Source: Pseudoalteromonas ulvae UL12 (GTDB lineage Bacteria > Pseudomonadota > Gammaproteobacteria > Enterobacterales > Alteromonadaceae). Taken from it: 64,000 bases of DNA. A program made the position numbers and the translations under genes. The stretch is taken from the NCBI RefSeq assembly GCF_014925405.1, contig NZ_AQHJ01000020.1, positions 24,988 through 88,987 on the forward strand, given 5' to 3'. The notes beneath the pieces were generated by a model, which was given only the letters and a program-made list of their open reading frames with translations, ran no database searches and was not told the DNA's origin. Below, piece by piece: positions 26,201-35,000 of this stretch (position 1 is its first letter; every line of letters begins with the position of its first letter).

Positions 26201-28832
26201 TACCAGTCAATATCCTGATTTAGCATACGGTGAAATATGTCGATTTTCTTTGGCGTTAGTAAATTTGGAACAGTCGGGAAATGGTCGTGGTACGCAGGAA
26301 GCAGGACTTGATCTCATCACTATTACCTCACGTTGGAATCCGGGATATGGATTAAAGCTCTTGAGGTGGTTATTCGATCATAAAGGACTTGATTATGCTC
26401 CAGGCCTAACAGGTTTACTGTCTGGATTGCTTGATGGTTCTTGTCCGGCATTGAAAGAAATATCTGTGATGGCGAAAAAGCTGCTGATCCCTTTCGAAGA
26501 GTACAACCCTTCCGAACTGCCTAAAAAGTTGGTATCTCGATACAGCCAATCTTCCGATGATAGTATGGCGGATGAGATAGAAGAGCTTATTGCATCTATC
26601 AATACACATTCATTACCTTCAAATCGTTACTCGTGGTTAGAGGGGATAGCGCTTGGCGTCAGAGATGCGGGGCTAGACAATCGTTTTTATGCATCAATGG
26701 CGTTTTCTACCCCCCAAGAAAAGCATGTTACTCATGAACCCTCTTTGACATTAAATACCGGGCAAAAACTTACAGATAAAGAAGCTCAGCTGACAGTAAA
26801 TTCTTCTGAAAGCCTTTTTCAGCTTCTTCGAACTGTTGAATCCGTTGACTATTTCCGCTGGATGAAATTAATTCAACCTTTTTTAAAAGGTATGAATGTC
26901 TCTCAATTAGAGGAACTCTATAAGCTTTTAAAGCCTCCTGTTAAGCCTGATAATAATGTCGTTTCTTGTATTGCTACCGCATTATATTCACATGGCGAAG
27001 TGGATAAAGCGAAGAGTTTATTAGAAGGTTTATTCGATAACACGGATGCCAAAGATTGGGATTTGCATTGGGATGGTGGTTCTACGCAGTCGATATTTAG
27101 AGCCCTTGTTGAAATTGATCCTAAAAAGTGGCGACCTAAAGCGCTCGCTCGTTTAGTTGATGATTATATTGGTGAAAATAGGTATCCAAACAGCTTAATT
27201 TGGAACTTACAAGAAATTGTCGATATCCTCTTTGAGGATAAAGATGTCCTACCCATTTGGAAGGAAATCAAAGAACATGCATACCAGCTAGACGCTTTTG
27301 AACAAGGTACTGAGAATCCACCAGCACTGTTAAATGACTTTGGCGAGAAGAAGGATGCTAATTTACTCATTGAGTTTGCATTCGATATGCTTGATGTCGC
27401 TATTCCTGAATTAGAGGTTATGGCTCATCAGGCAATCGTTGATTTGGCTAAAATTAAAGCTAATTGGCCAGAAATTCTTAGGCAAATAGCTGATAGAATA
27501 GACAAAATTGGGTTGACGCAGGTAAAAGTAGTATCTTTGTTAAGTAGCTTGGAAAAGGATTTCAAAGGGTTTGCTCTTCAATTTGAGCAGAAAATATCTT
27601 CACTCTGTGCGTCGAAAGACTTTAGTGTAAGGATGATTGCCTTGGATTTGTCTAGTTGGATAGGGATCGAAGGTAGGCTACCTCCACATGAACGATCAAA
27701 GTTACCTTTGATATACGAATTGGAGTTACCTGAAATAAGCAATAAAAAGGAAGCTATTCCATTTTCAGCAATCCGCCCAGGGGAAACACTTCCTGATGTT
27801 GATGACCCGATTGAGTTGCTTAATCCTTTTGTGTCTGTAGCGGAGCTGGTGGCTAAATTCTCAAACGTACCGTTTGAGAATTTAGCCTACAGAGCTTGTG
27901 AGTTTATGAAAACTTTGATTCCAGAGAATGAATGGAATAAGCAGGCTGAAGAAATTTATGTAAACTGGTTGGAAGGCGTTGGACTCAAGCTGACCTACCA
28001 TAGACTGAGACCAAAAGTGGCAAAACTGGCACTCTCTTATGTGGTGTGCGAGTTATTGGATGCTGGGAGAATACCTCATCAAGGAATTGATCTTCTGCGA
28101 AAGATTTTCAAACGTAGTGATGAATTGTTATTAGAACTTGAGCCCACTATTAGACCTGAGGGTATTGTTGTACCGAAAGCAAAAGATCGAGATATATCTC
28201 ATAAACACGATGAATGGTTGGGGGATATTGAACAAAGTATTACAAAATTTGTTGATTGTATAGGCACTGAAAAACAAATTATTGGTGAACTTACAACCTG
28301 GAGATGGTTAGATTGGGATTTACCGACGGAGGTTCGTATGTCTACAGTTTGTCATCCTGAATGGAATGACGATGAAGAAGTTACCTCACCTTCTGCTTTC
28401 TTCCCTAGCATGATGAACAGGTCTGCAATTGATTACCCTGAAATCACTGCAACCATAGAACCATCACTGGTAATTTATGGTACAGGTTTAAACATCGATC
28501 ATGGAAGCATTGAGTGGTTAGCACTAAATCCTTCTTTTGGCTTGTTTCTGGGTTGGTCTGTTTCTGATGAAGGAGTGTTCCGCTGGATCAATGAGAAAGG
28601 GGATATAATGGTTGAAAGCATCTACTGGAAAGATGGTCCTATTTCTCGACAACCACCAAAAATGGATGATATTTGTTCAAATGGATGGCTTGTGACCGCC
28701 TCTGACGAGGCAGTTAAAAAAATCAGGGAAGTCATTGGCGAAGCGATAAAAGTAAATGCAGTAATACGCAGTTATAGTCGAAATACATACGAACCTAACA
28801 CTACTTTCATCCAACAGAGAATTAATTGGTAG
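23223..28832 (+). CDS. Avs-like STAND NTPase, 3' part (NTPase plus helical-repeat sensor)
   Basis: This is the downstream part of the split gene: 1,869 codons after the IS, with a possible TTG restart at 23250. Walker A GTPGSGKST corresponds to residues 296-304 of the restored protein; Walker B is TIIMVDGLDHI, followed by a GSQ-type sensor. After the ~350-residue NTPase come about 1,300 residues of helical repeats rich in Leu, Trp and Glu. The C-terminal domain contains WRWLDWDLP and FGLFLGWSVSDEGVFRW. This nuclease/STAND/long-repeat plan matches Avs (AVAST) antiviral sensors, which bind phage proteins and then degrade DNA. Without its effector domain the remaining frame is probably non-functional, or at most dominant-negative. 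Class within Avs not determined. Confidence 0.75.
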   Translation, partial: RSNFNDDQFLNFIRCCELGFNYKRPADIPITNQGQARKQEDIEKIYNLLTKMAGGERRIIELSKDDMLDRLAWSHRFKHKFVHEFPIDRTYQEIEETVVSISDVLSQTKQGYVALLGTPGSGKSTTLTHTLRYKAGYKLVRYYAYVPDSTYQGRGEASTFLHDITLSLKNHGFLGQSSGQPGSREEYLSLLGEQLQQAHEKWKNDGVTTIIMVDGLDHIQREQNPLQSLLSDFPPPNTVPDGVIFVLGSQTLELNDLSDTIKEHVRHESRTIVISPLTRTNVYAAIKEWAGCSELTDDAKKRIFEKSLGHPLSLVYLLQFITSSSGKSYDETIDEFPPYQGHIEQSYSVYWRQIESNQNLVDLLALLSRLRVPINTQLLDKWSEYSTIRAFISTASHYFKKDSDVSWRFFHNSFRQFILDKTSRNLFGNFDDSQDIKYHKVLAEHCIQSSDGNDPMRWEAVYHLFNARQMEAVIGIGTQGYFREQFFNLRNTSSLTDDIDAVLLSAKELNDPLAVVRCLLIECELRERRDALNEIDVLNLLFSSEGVSSALSYIFDGELLRVSDAQALKFSKVLAENKFFNEAKRVFETAEPLSYLSGSDAVDPHHGGAENLKRWVDVAHYFMPLDDLISTIHQTKYEDDVGARSGNNEDLHARLLVRFVNGVYETKDEVKISELFSFLSEKEEHFDSFVNLCISICISQYPTALVDAAFEAVIDWSDNYDLDFSDKVLVAELDYRANGSVEKTKAWFKSLEQPKLYKYSAHGQWKNLSPFDGRIRLNRLRAALGQSVDPVKVVPNESEEKYTGNVLFERALVRFSSIWGRGWAGEKLLPSFIVQEIKPSFELLRKPYNQTRDWIGWYEFESAAVDYFNFAIRATAQHGRDCILALADAFRKDWDKRYWPTSWRREIAFTLYKEGNGRDDFVDVLDQIEKEIPDFDEIHSKISEYYELSIMWSKIGKPDRAASLLPKIFVGSFGIYHKKDRQFSHWVSWLDKFTSQYPDLAYGEICRFSLALVNLEQSGNGRGTQEAGLDLITITSRWNPGYGLKLLRWLFDHKGLDYAPGLTGLLSGLLDGSCPALKEISVMAKKLLIPFEEYNPSELPKKLVSRYSQSSDDSMADEIEELIASINTHSLPSNRYSWLEGIALGVRDAGLDNRFYASMAFSTPQEKHVTHEPSLTLNTGQKLTDKEAQLTVNSSESLFQLLRTVESVDYFRWMKLIQPFLKGMNVSQLEELYKLLKPPVKPDNNVVSCIATALYSHGEVDKAKSLLEGLFDNTDAKDWDLHWDGGSTQSIFRALVEIDPKKWRPKALARLVDDYIGENRYPNSLIWNLQEIVDILFEDKDVLPIWKEIKEHAYQLDAFEQGTENPPALLNDFGEKKDANLLIEFAFDMLDVAIPELEVMAHQAIVDLAKIKANWPEILRQIADRIDKIGLTQVKVVSLLSSLEKDFKGFALQFEQKISSLCASKDFSVRMIALDLSSWIGIEGRLPPHERSKLPLIYELELPEISNKKEAIPFSAIRPGETLPDVDDPIELLNPFVSVAELVAKFSNVPFENLAYRACEFMKTLIPENEWNKQAEEIYVNWLEGVGLKLTYHRLRPKVAKLALSYVVCELLDAGRIPHQGIDLLRKIFKRSDELLLELEPTIRPEGIVVPKAKDRDISHKHDEWLGDIEQSITKFVDCIGTEKQIIGELTTWRWLDWDLPTEVRMSTVCHPEWNDDEEVTSPSAFFPSMMNRSAIDYPEITATIEPSLVIYGTGLNIDHGSIEWLALNPSFGLFLGWSVSDEGVFRWINEKGDIMVESIYWKDGPISRQPPKMDDICSNGWLVTASDEAVKKIREVIGEAIKVNAVIRSYSRNTYEPNTTFIQQRINW

Positions 28833-28998
28833 TCACATTAAAATGGTTGTACATTATTGCAAGGGGTAGTTATTACCCCTACCAAACTACAGAGACAGAA
28901 ATAATTCTGTTATATAAAACGATGAAATCTTCTGCATGCTTTTCCTAATCTGATAGAAATGCTTTTTGCTATAAAACTAACTTGCTTTTATCGAAAAG

Positions 28999-29094
28999 TG
29001 ATCTTAGGACTTTATTGTCTCATTTGACCTCTGATACCAATTATAGAAATAAACTTCGGAAGAAAGAAAGTTAAAACTTTAATGACCTCCGACA
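28999..29094 (-). mobile_element. Tn7-like transposon end (interior to the left)
   Basis: Read on the minus strand from 29094 the sequence starts TGTCGGAGGTCATTAAAG, a Tn7-type terminus. A TnsB-like box (GTCATTAAAGTTTTAACT) follows, with a second (GACAATAAAGTCCTAAGAT, 16 of 19 matching the Tn7 box I know) about 77 bp further in, at 28999-29017. The wide spacing resembles a Tn7 left end. The interior would include the Avs-like gene. No tnsABCD genes are in the window, so this may be a relic or the end of an element that starts outside. Confidence 0.6.
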
Positions 29095-29107
29095 CGATCA
29101 TGTCGAT

Positions 29108-29150
29108 TTAACCGATTTTCGATTAAATCACCTTAACCGATTTTCGATTA
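29108..29150. repeat. 18-bp direct repeat beside the recombinase gene
   Basis: TTAACCGATTTTCGATTA occurs at 29108-29125 and again at 29133-29150, 25 bp apart, about 110 bases beyond the 3' end of the minus-strand recombinase. An adjacent inverted repeat (CGACA at 29090-29094, TGTCG at 29101-29105) overlaps the Tn7-like terminus. The repeats could be arm-type recombinase binding sites. Confidence 0.5.
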
Positions 29151-29256
29151 CTGAATAATTGTAAGGAAGAACTAATTCGAGTTGGTTTTTACCCACAGTT
29201 ACGCCGATCTATAATACAGCTATAGACAACAGGCTAGGGTAGGTAATCCAAAGTCA

Positions 29257-30531
29257 TCAAAATGACAATTTCTTATTTTTTGCACTCAAATACCTTTCCA
29301 AAGAACTGGTGTGTAAATATATAGAAGTCGTTTCTATTGAATCATGACCAGCATCATCTCGAACCTCAGCAAGAGATCTCTTGTTGATATTTATATCATG
29401 ACTTATACCCGTGTGCCTTAGCCAATGAGGAGAGGCCCCTAAAAGTATATCCGCATCATAAACTAAACCTGCATCTCTTAACCTTGTGGCCGCAAGGTCA
29501 AATACTAACTGCATTATATCTCTTAGTTGTCGATCTCCGAGATTTTCATTTATCCTTACTATCTCATCACCCTTCTTTATATGCCGACAAAAAAGCGGCT
29601 CCATTTCACTTGGATATGGGAGGGAAGGCAACCCCAAAAACGCTCTGTAACGTATTAGTTCATTTTTCAAATCATCCGAAACAGAGACTTTACGACCTTT
29701 ATTACCCTTGGAAATCGGTATAGAAAACATGAAAGCCCCTGTATTTCTGTCAGCCTCAAAATCTGACATAAGAGGAGAGTAACCAGGTCTTGCTGCTAAC
29801 TCGCTTATCCTTGGGTAAACACCATACAACATTGAAACTAAGAATCTCGTCCTAGAGTGCTTGTCTGGATCGCGAAGCGCCAACTCAGAAGCCGCGTCAT
29901 AAACAAATTGCCACTGTATCTCGGTGAAGTATTTAACCACATCGCCAGAAACCTGCGATTTGTGATTAAACTCATTCTTTCTTTTTAAATTTGCAGGGGG
30001 GTTCTTCTCAGCGTAATCCAAGTCTATCAAATAGTCATAAAAGCTTGAAAGGACACTCAAGCTTAATTTTATAGAAGCTGATTTCACCTTATATTGAACA
30101 TCAGAAGCATGCACACCAGTTTTAGCAATTACTCCCTTTGGTATAGTTCTGATAAAAGGCCTCCAGTTCTCATTAGGCTCCCTACAACCAGTAGCCTTAT
30201 TTAATCTGAACCTAGAGTTTGTTACTGTACCGATAAACTCATCATCAGGTGATTTAAGGAAATCAACATAAAGACGCATGTCTTTACGATCAATATCGCA
30301 CAAAGGTTTCTTAGCAACCAACCAACACCAAACTAGATATTTCTCCAACTCAGAACGATATGCTTTAAATGTTTGCTCAGATGAAGAGTTATCTATAAGG
30401 AAATCTACTGCAAGGCCATATACATACCCGGCGTCAGAAATTTTATTCTCAGTAGAAATATGCCGAATGGAAAGATTAATAAACTCATTGGGAGCTTCGA
30501 CGAATTCCAAAGTATCAAAAAAGGGCGTCAT
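29257..30531 (-). CDS. Tyrosine recombinase
   Basis: This 424-residue enzyme has an N-terminal core-binding domain (about 40-190) and a C-terminal catalytic domain. Active-site residues are visible in YGVYPRISELA (Arg), ISKGNKGRKVSV (Lys), PHWLRHTG (His-x-x-Arg), DDAGHDSIETT (His) and SIYLHT (Tyr). It is longer than XerC/D (about 300) and resembles recombinases linked to genomic islands. Two palindromes flank its 5' side and an 18-bp direct repeat its 3' side. It lies between two Tn7-like ends together with a RES/Xre pair, which could be its cargo. Confidence 0.85.
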   Translation of the reverse strand: MTPFFDTLEFVEAPNEFINLSIRHISTENKISDAGYVYGLAVDFLIDNSSSEQTFKAYRSELEKYLVWCWLVAKKPLCDIDRKDMRLYVDFLKSPDDEFIGTVTNSRFRLNKATGCREPNENWRPFIRTIPKGVIAKTGVHASDVQYKVKSASIKLSLSVLSSFYDYLIDLDYAEKNPPANLKRKNEFNHKSQVSGDVVKYFTEIQWQFVYDAASELALRDPDKHSRTRFLVSMLYGVYPRISELAARPGYSPLMSDFEADRNTGAFMFSIPISKGNKGRKVSVSDDLKNELIRYRAFLGLPSLPYPSEMEPLFCRHIKKGDEIVRINENLGDRQLRDIMQLVFDLAATRLRDAGLVYDADILLGASPHWLRHTGISHDININKRSLAEVRDDAGHDSIETTSIYLHTSSLERYLSAKNKKLSF

Positions 30532-30549
30532 AAGAAAAACTCAATTCAA

Positions 30550-30573
30550 TACCGACAATGATTTCTGTCGGTA
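30550..30573. repeat. Inverted repeat upstream of the recombinase
   Basis: TACCGACA (30550-30557) and TGTCGGTA (30566-30573) form an 8-bp palindrome with an 8-base spacer, 19 bases before the recombinase start. It shares ACCGA/TCGGT half-sites with the palindrome at 30625-30648, so both may bind the same dimeric protein. Confidence 0.5.
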
Positions 30574-30624
30574 GGTTATTAGTATCAATTAATTCTAACC
30601 CATACCTCTTCTAACATCATCAAT

Positions 30625-30648
30625 TACCGATAACCCTAATTATCGGTA
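30625..30648. repeat. Second ACCGA/TCGGT inverted repeat
   Basis: TACCGATAA (30625-30633) pairs with TTATCGGTA (30640-30648) around CCCTAA. It lies between the end of the RES toxin gene (40 bases away) and the recombinase promoter. It could act as a terminator for the TA operon, an operator, or a recombination core site. Confidence 0.5.
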
Positions 30649-30688
30649 GCAGAGTAATAAGCTCATTTCATTCTTTTTGATAGGAGTA

Positions 30689-31375
30689 TTATTTGATTAG
30701 GTTAACTTCGAGAATATTTTCTATCTTCTGTTTTTTACCACTCCAAATGTACTTGTAGTGCCCACCTTGAACTGGAATCGTAACCGTTTTAGGCTTAAAC
30801 GCCGCAACACATTCACCACCTCTATCACGAACACTTTTATACAGTAAACCATTACTACCACCGGCACGCATTTCCTTTGCAAAATTCTGCGGAGCTAAAT
30901 AATCATCAGTATATAAAAAGTCAAACTCCTCGGCCCTTACATCATGAAGTTCCAATGCCACTTTATTGATATAGCAACGCATTGTTAACTCGGTGTCTGG
31001 CTCGTTGGTAGCTGATAAGAACCTTTCACGATGGTGAATCGTTTCTGCAAATGCCGTATCTAAATCTCTTGCACCATAATATACGCCGTATTCTGTTCCA
31101 TCAGTAAAGCGTGTGGGACTTCCTATATGTGTAAATGCAGCCATCACAGGTGTTGAACCAGATCCGGAAATTCTTTCTTGCATAGGAACAAGCGCCAAAT
31201 CACCCACCTCATCACGAAGCCGATCATTAGTGAGTGATTCAATCGCGAAAACTATCTCAAGTTCATCAGTAGATGCAACATTCTCAAACAAATTGATCGG
31301 CGGGAAATGACTTGGTACTAATCGATGTAATTTATCCCATTCAGGTAGAACAGTATTAACCTCGTTGTGAATCAA
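30689..31375 (-). CDS. RES-domain toxin of a type II toxin-antitoxin system
   Basis: The 228-residue protein carries a RES domain: SPTRFTDGTEYGVYYGARDLDTAFAETIHHRE, read in parts, shows the conserved Arg, Tyr and Glu around an NAD-binding pocket. RES toxins are NAD+ phosphorylases that deplete NAD+ when the antitoxin is lost. The start overlaps the end of the Xre antitoxin gene by 20 bases, the usual antitoxin-toxin order. Such pairs stabilise mobile islands and can act in phage defence. Confidence 0.85.
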   Translation of the reverse strand: MIHNEVNTVLPEWDKLHRLVPSHFPPINLFENVASTDELEIVFAIESLTNDRLRDEVGDLALVPMQERISGSGSTPVMAAFTHIGSPTRFTDGTEYGVYYGARDLDTAFAETIHHRERFLSATNEPDTELTMRCYINKVALELHDVRAEEFDFLYTDDYLAPQNFAKEMRAGGSNGLLYKSVRDRGGECVAAFKPKTVTIPVQGGHYKYIWSGKKQKIENILEVNLIK

Positions 31376-31760
31376 GATATCGCCTCATATCACTCAAATT
31401 AATAATACTGCCTTTAAGCATAAACTGTATCGCCGTCTCCCCGTTGAAGGCTTTATTCGGTTTATGTGGCCATGCATCTGCTTGCTCTCGGGTGGGAAAT
31501 AAAATCCCCAATGCCTTATATATCCCCATCACATAGGAGATACGCTCAAGTGTATCGATAGAGAGGCTTGAAACCTTCCCCTTCTTCCAATTGTAGAACG
31601 TTGATTCTGCTGGCTTCCCTAGCATGACAATCTGATCTTTAGCTCTTACATTCCAACTAGCCATAATATTAAAAAAGACCGAAAGGGCAACTTTAGCTGT
31701 TTTTTCAGGATCTTTAGCCAAATAGGCTTGTTCTAAGCCAGACATAATAATGCTCTCCAT
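31356..31760 (-). CDS. Xre/MbcA/ParS-type antitoxin for the RES toxin
   Basis: A 134-residue protein with an Xre-like helix-turn-helix (LGKPAESTFYNWKKGKVSSLSIDTLERISYVMGIYKAL, in parts) followed by the MbcA/ParS C-terminal toxin-binding domain (REQADAWPHKPNKAFNGETAIQFML). It should neutralise the RES toxin and repress its own operon. A Tn7-like end lies 63 bases upstream of the start, close enough to have replaced or altered its promoter region. Confidence 0.85.
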   Translation of the reverse strand: MESIIMSGLEQAYLAKDPEKTAKVALSVFFNIMASWNVRAKDQIVMLGKPAESTFYNWKKGKVSSLSIDTLERISYVMGIYKALGILFPTREQADAWPHKPNKAFNGETAIQFMLKGSIINLSDMRRYLDSQRG

Positions 31761-31822
31761 CTATCAAACATACTAACTATACTCCACATATGTAGTTATT
31801 TCAAAATAACTACATATACAAG

Positions 31823-31890
31823 TGTCGGTGGACAATAAAGATTAGAACTCGACACTAAAGTTTGAAACTGTGACATTAAAGTTCGAAACT
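31823..31890 (+). mobile_element. Tn7-like transposon end with three TnsB-type boxes (interior to the right)
   Basis: TGTCGGTGGACAATAAAG at 31823 is a Tn7-type terminus. Three tightly spaced 19-bp boxes follow: GACAATAAAGATTAGAACT (31831), GACACTAAAGTTTGAAACT (31851) and GACATTAAAGTTCGAAACT (31872). Close packing of boxes is typical of the Tn7 right end. The five bases outside are ACAAG. The interior would hold the giant NTPase gene. No matching left end or tns genes are seen further right. Confidence 0.7.
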
Positions 31891-32031
31891 TTTTGGGGTC
31901 TTATTTAGCTACTTCTTTTGGGTTCTAGCTGATTTTTAGACAGAAGTGAGTTGGAATTTTAGCTCCAACTCTGTCGATTCGAATAAAGAAAAGTAATTAG
32001 AATTTACTTGAGCAAAGTTAAATTCGTCTAT

Positions 32032-35000
32032 TTATTTATCGGAGACCTCTGCTCTCTTCGCCAAATCGATTACTATCACATCTATCGCATCTACGCCTGA
32101 ATATTCATGTGAAATCTTCAGCCAGTAACATTTAAGTGCAGCAGCGAGTTCATCCAATCCGACTAGACTCCCATTAATCAACCATTTTTTGGTCACGTTT
32201 TGTGAGATCAGCAGAAACACGCCACATCCAGCACTTTCTTCTCGAAGATAATCTCCCACCAACTGATTGCGTAGTCGCTCACAAAGGTCCGGTCCGCTCC
32301 ACTTTTTATCTAGTAGTTTCAATTCGATAGGTACAGGTGAAAGGACATTGGTATTGTGCAGCCAGATATCCATACGTTGGCCATTTGCAAGTTCAGGCTC
32401 TTCTGCGATCGTATACTTGCTGTCACAACGCTGTCTTAACCAACCTGCGATTAACGTTCGCATCTCTGTTTCCCCCTCTGCACGCTGCCAAGTAAGCCAA
32501 GGACTATCATTACCTCGCTCTAACCAGTTCTTCAACTCATGAAGCCGATGGACAGCCAAATCAAAAAGCTGACGGTGCGTTGTCGGCTCAATACATTGCG
32601 ACTTGGCGAACTCTCTTACTTGCTGCTCAGACCAAGGTTCGAGATCACCGTCTTTTTCAGCATGCTTATACGCTTGATTTGCCATCCAATGGCGATAATC
32701 TGGATTAGGGTGATCAAGGATTAACTGCTTGATTGCTGTATAACTTTCTTTACCTGGTATTTCTGATAGAAGGTTAAACAGTCTATCACGTGCATCTTGT
32801 GCGTCATCCCGTAGCTCTGGAGAGAACACTTTCCCACTAGTTCGGTCGATGTCATCTTCCACTTTAACGTAGCTATGCATCAGGGAATAAAGTGATTTCA
32901 AATGTTCTGCTGTACGGAAACAACCAATATTGGGTTTTGTATAACGCGAACTTCGCCCCCCCATCAATGCTGTTATAAAAATCTGCGCTGCACGCTTTGC
33001 TGTATCGTCATCTAGTTCTGATAGCCATTGTTCAACTTCTAAGATGCCTTTCTCTGGGCAACAATCTACACGGAGTGCATACCACCAAGATATGTCATCT
33101 GGATTGAGCGTATTAGAAAGTTGCTTGATAGCCAGAGCTGACAGATTCTCAGGTTCTATCTCTCCATTGATTAAAATTTTCAGACTGTACTCTCTGATAG
33201 ATCTGCGGTGACCAGGGTTAATGTCAATCCAGTTTAGAATAACAGAAGCTATATAGGGGTGTAACCAAGGTGCATGATATGCTAAATCATGTAATACCCT
33301 AGTCGATTCTGTCTTTTCGAGTTCCCAAACCAATTCTTTAATGACCACTTCTTCGACCAATTGTGGAAAGGCTTTGTGCATCCGTTCCAACCATGTGGGG
33401 TAACCGTTTAATTCCCAAAAAATATAGCGTAATGAGTGCCGAACGTTTTCTTCGCTTAGATTCATGGGGAAATCAAAAGATTCAGCGGCATCAATTTCCA
33501 ATCCAGCCATCGCAAAAATAAGAGCATATGGCGTATTGTTTCCTTCCCCCCCTGAACGCAGTGGTGGTTTGTATTGCGACCAATGTTTGATCGCAGCTTT
33601 ACGATACCCCAGAGCGACAGCCTCCCCAAATTCAGGTATCAATGCCTGCCAATCAGTGTAACCCCAGCGACTAGTTCCCTGGTTAAGTTCTTGTAGTTCC
33701 ACCATCAGCCAGTATTGATCACAGGAATATTCACCTGACTCAAGGTTCGGAGAATTGTAAATTCTTTCTGGGTTTGCTCGTAAGTCTGCTATCCATCTTT
33801 CTCTGTTTAGCTTCTTTCGCTCTTTTTTTTCAATAAGTTTACGCTGGCGCTCGGCTTCGTTTTTTTCGTATCTTTGCATCTCTTTTGATACAGGCGGTTC
33901 GAGCAATGTGTTCAACCGCTCTCGTAGAACAGGTTCATCAGCCACGGCATCTCTTAATAAAGCGAGAATGTTCTCTGATCTGTCAGTTTGCAAGTAGACT
34001 CGAAAGGCGGTACTAAGCGCAACCAGACTATCATCTTCCAAAGAGCGGATGTGCATGTAATTGAGAAGTCTCGGGAGACTAGTCGTATCAAAATGCCAAA
34101 AATGACCAAGCCATGAAACAGCCCAATCATCCGTTACCTTTTTGTCTGAATTTGAAATCTCAATATTTCGAGCATGTTGGATACTGTTCCAATAAAGCGA
34201 ATCATTAAGCTCGGGCCAACCAGGTACAAGCGTCTTCAATTCGTCCTTATGCTCAGTGCAATCATCTCCACGCCAAAAACGTAGAGCAGGAACTTTCAAC
34301 AAAATAGATTGCGATTTATTCCCGAGAGCTGCATCGTGGCGTGCTTTAATCAATCTTTCTATCGCATGCATAGCGATATCTAGCAACCATGCATACTCTT
34401 CTGAAACGTGGCATTCCCTACGTTCAACAAATGGCTGTCTTTCTAGATAAGAGTCTAAGCCCTCAACTAGTTTAGGGATCGAATCTAGGCAAATCTTCTC
34501 TACATATGAATGAAGCGCACCACGCAGAGCTCTATTTTTAAACCGTTCATAAGCCGGTAATTTACCCAGCGATATCAACAACTGCTCAATACTATGACTG
34601 TTGGTGTCAGCTTCCTCTACCAACTCTAAAAGCAATTCTCTTGGAATCTGAGCATCATTTTCATTTAGTTTTAGCCATAGATTTTGTTTTTGCTCGAATG
34701 AACCACAAGTCATCACAGCTCGTGTTGAAGCAATTCTTGCGTAGATATCTCGCGAACTATTTTCTGCAATGTGAACCAAAGAGAAAGCACAAGAAGACAT
34801 TTCACCTTGCCATACCAACCTGCCAAGGAAGAAGATTACATCGTCGTTATCACTGTATCTTTCAATAAGCCGTAGTGTATTTTCCGAAAGGTCAGTGTTA
34901 GCAATCCTAGCAATAGCACTATTGTCTCGAGCTGAGTGGCCATCTTTATTCGAAGAAATCCGCTGGACAATGTCTGCTAGAATATTAGCTCTTTCCTGAA

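Noticed and set aside
28960..28998. A possible third TnsB-like box further inside the 29094 Tn7-like end
   Set aside because: The match (around GATAAAAGCAAGTTAG on the minus strand) is too weak to count.
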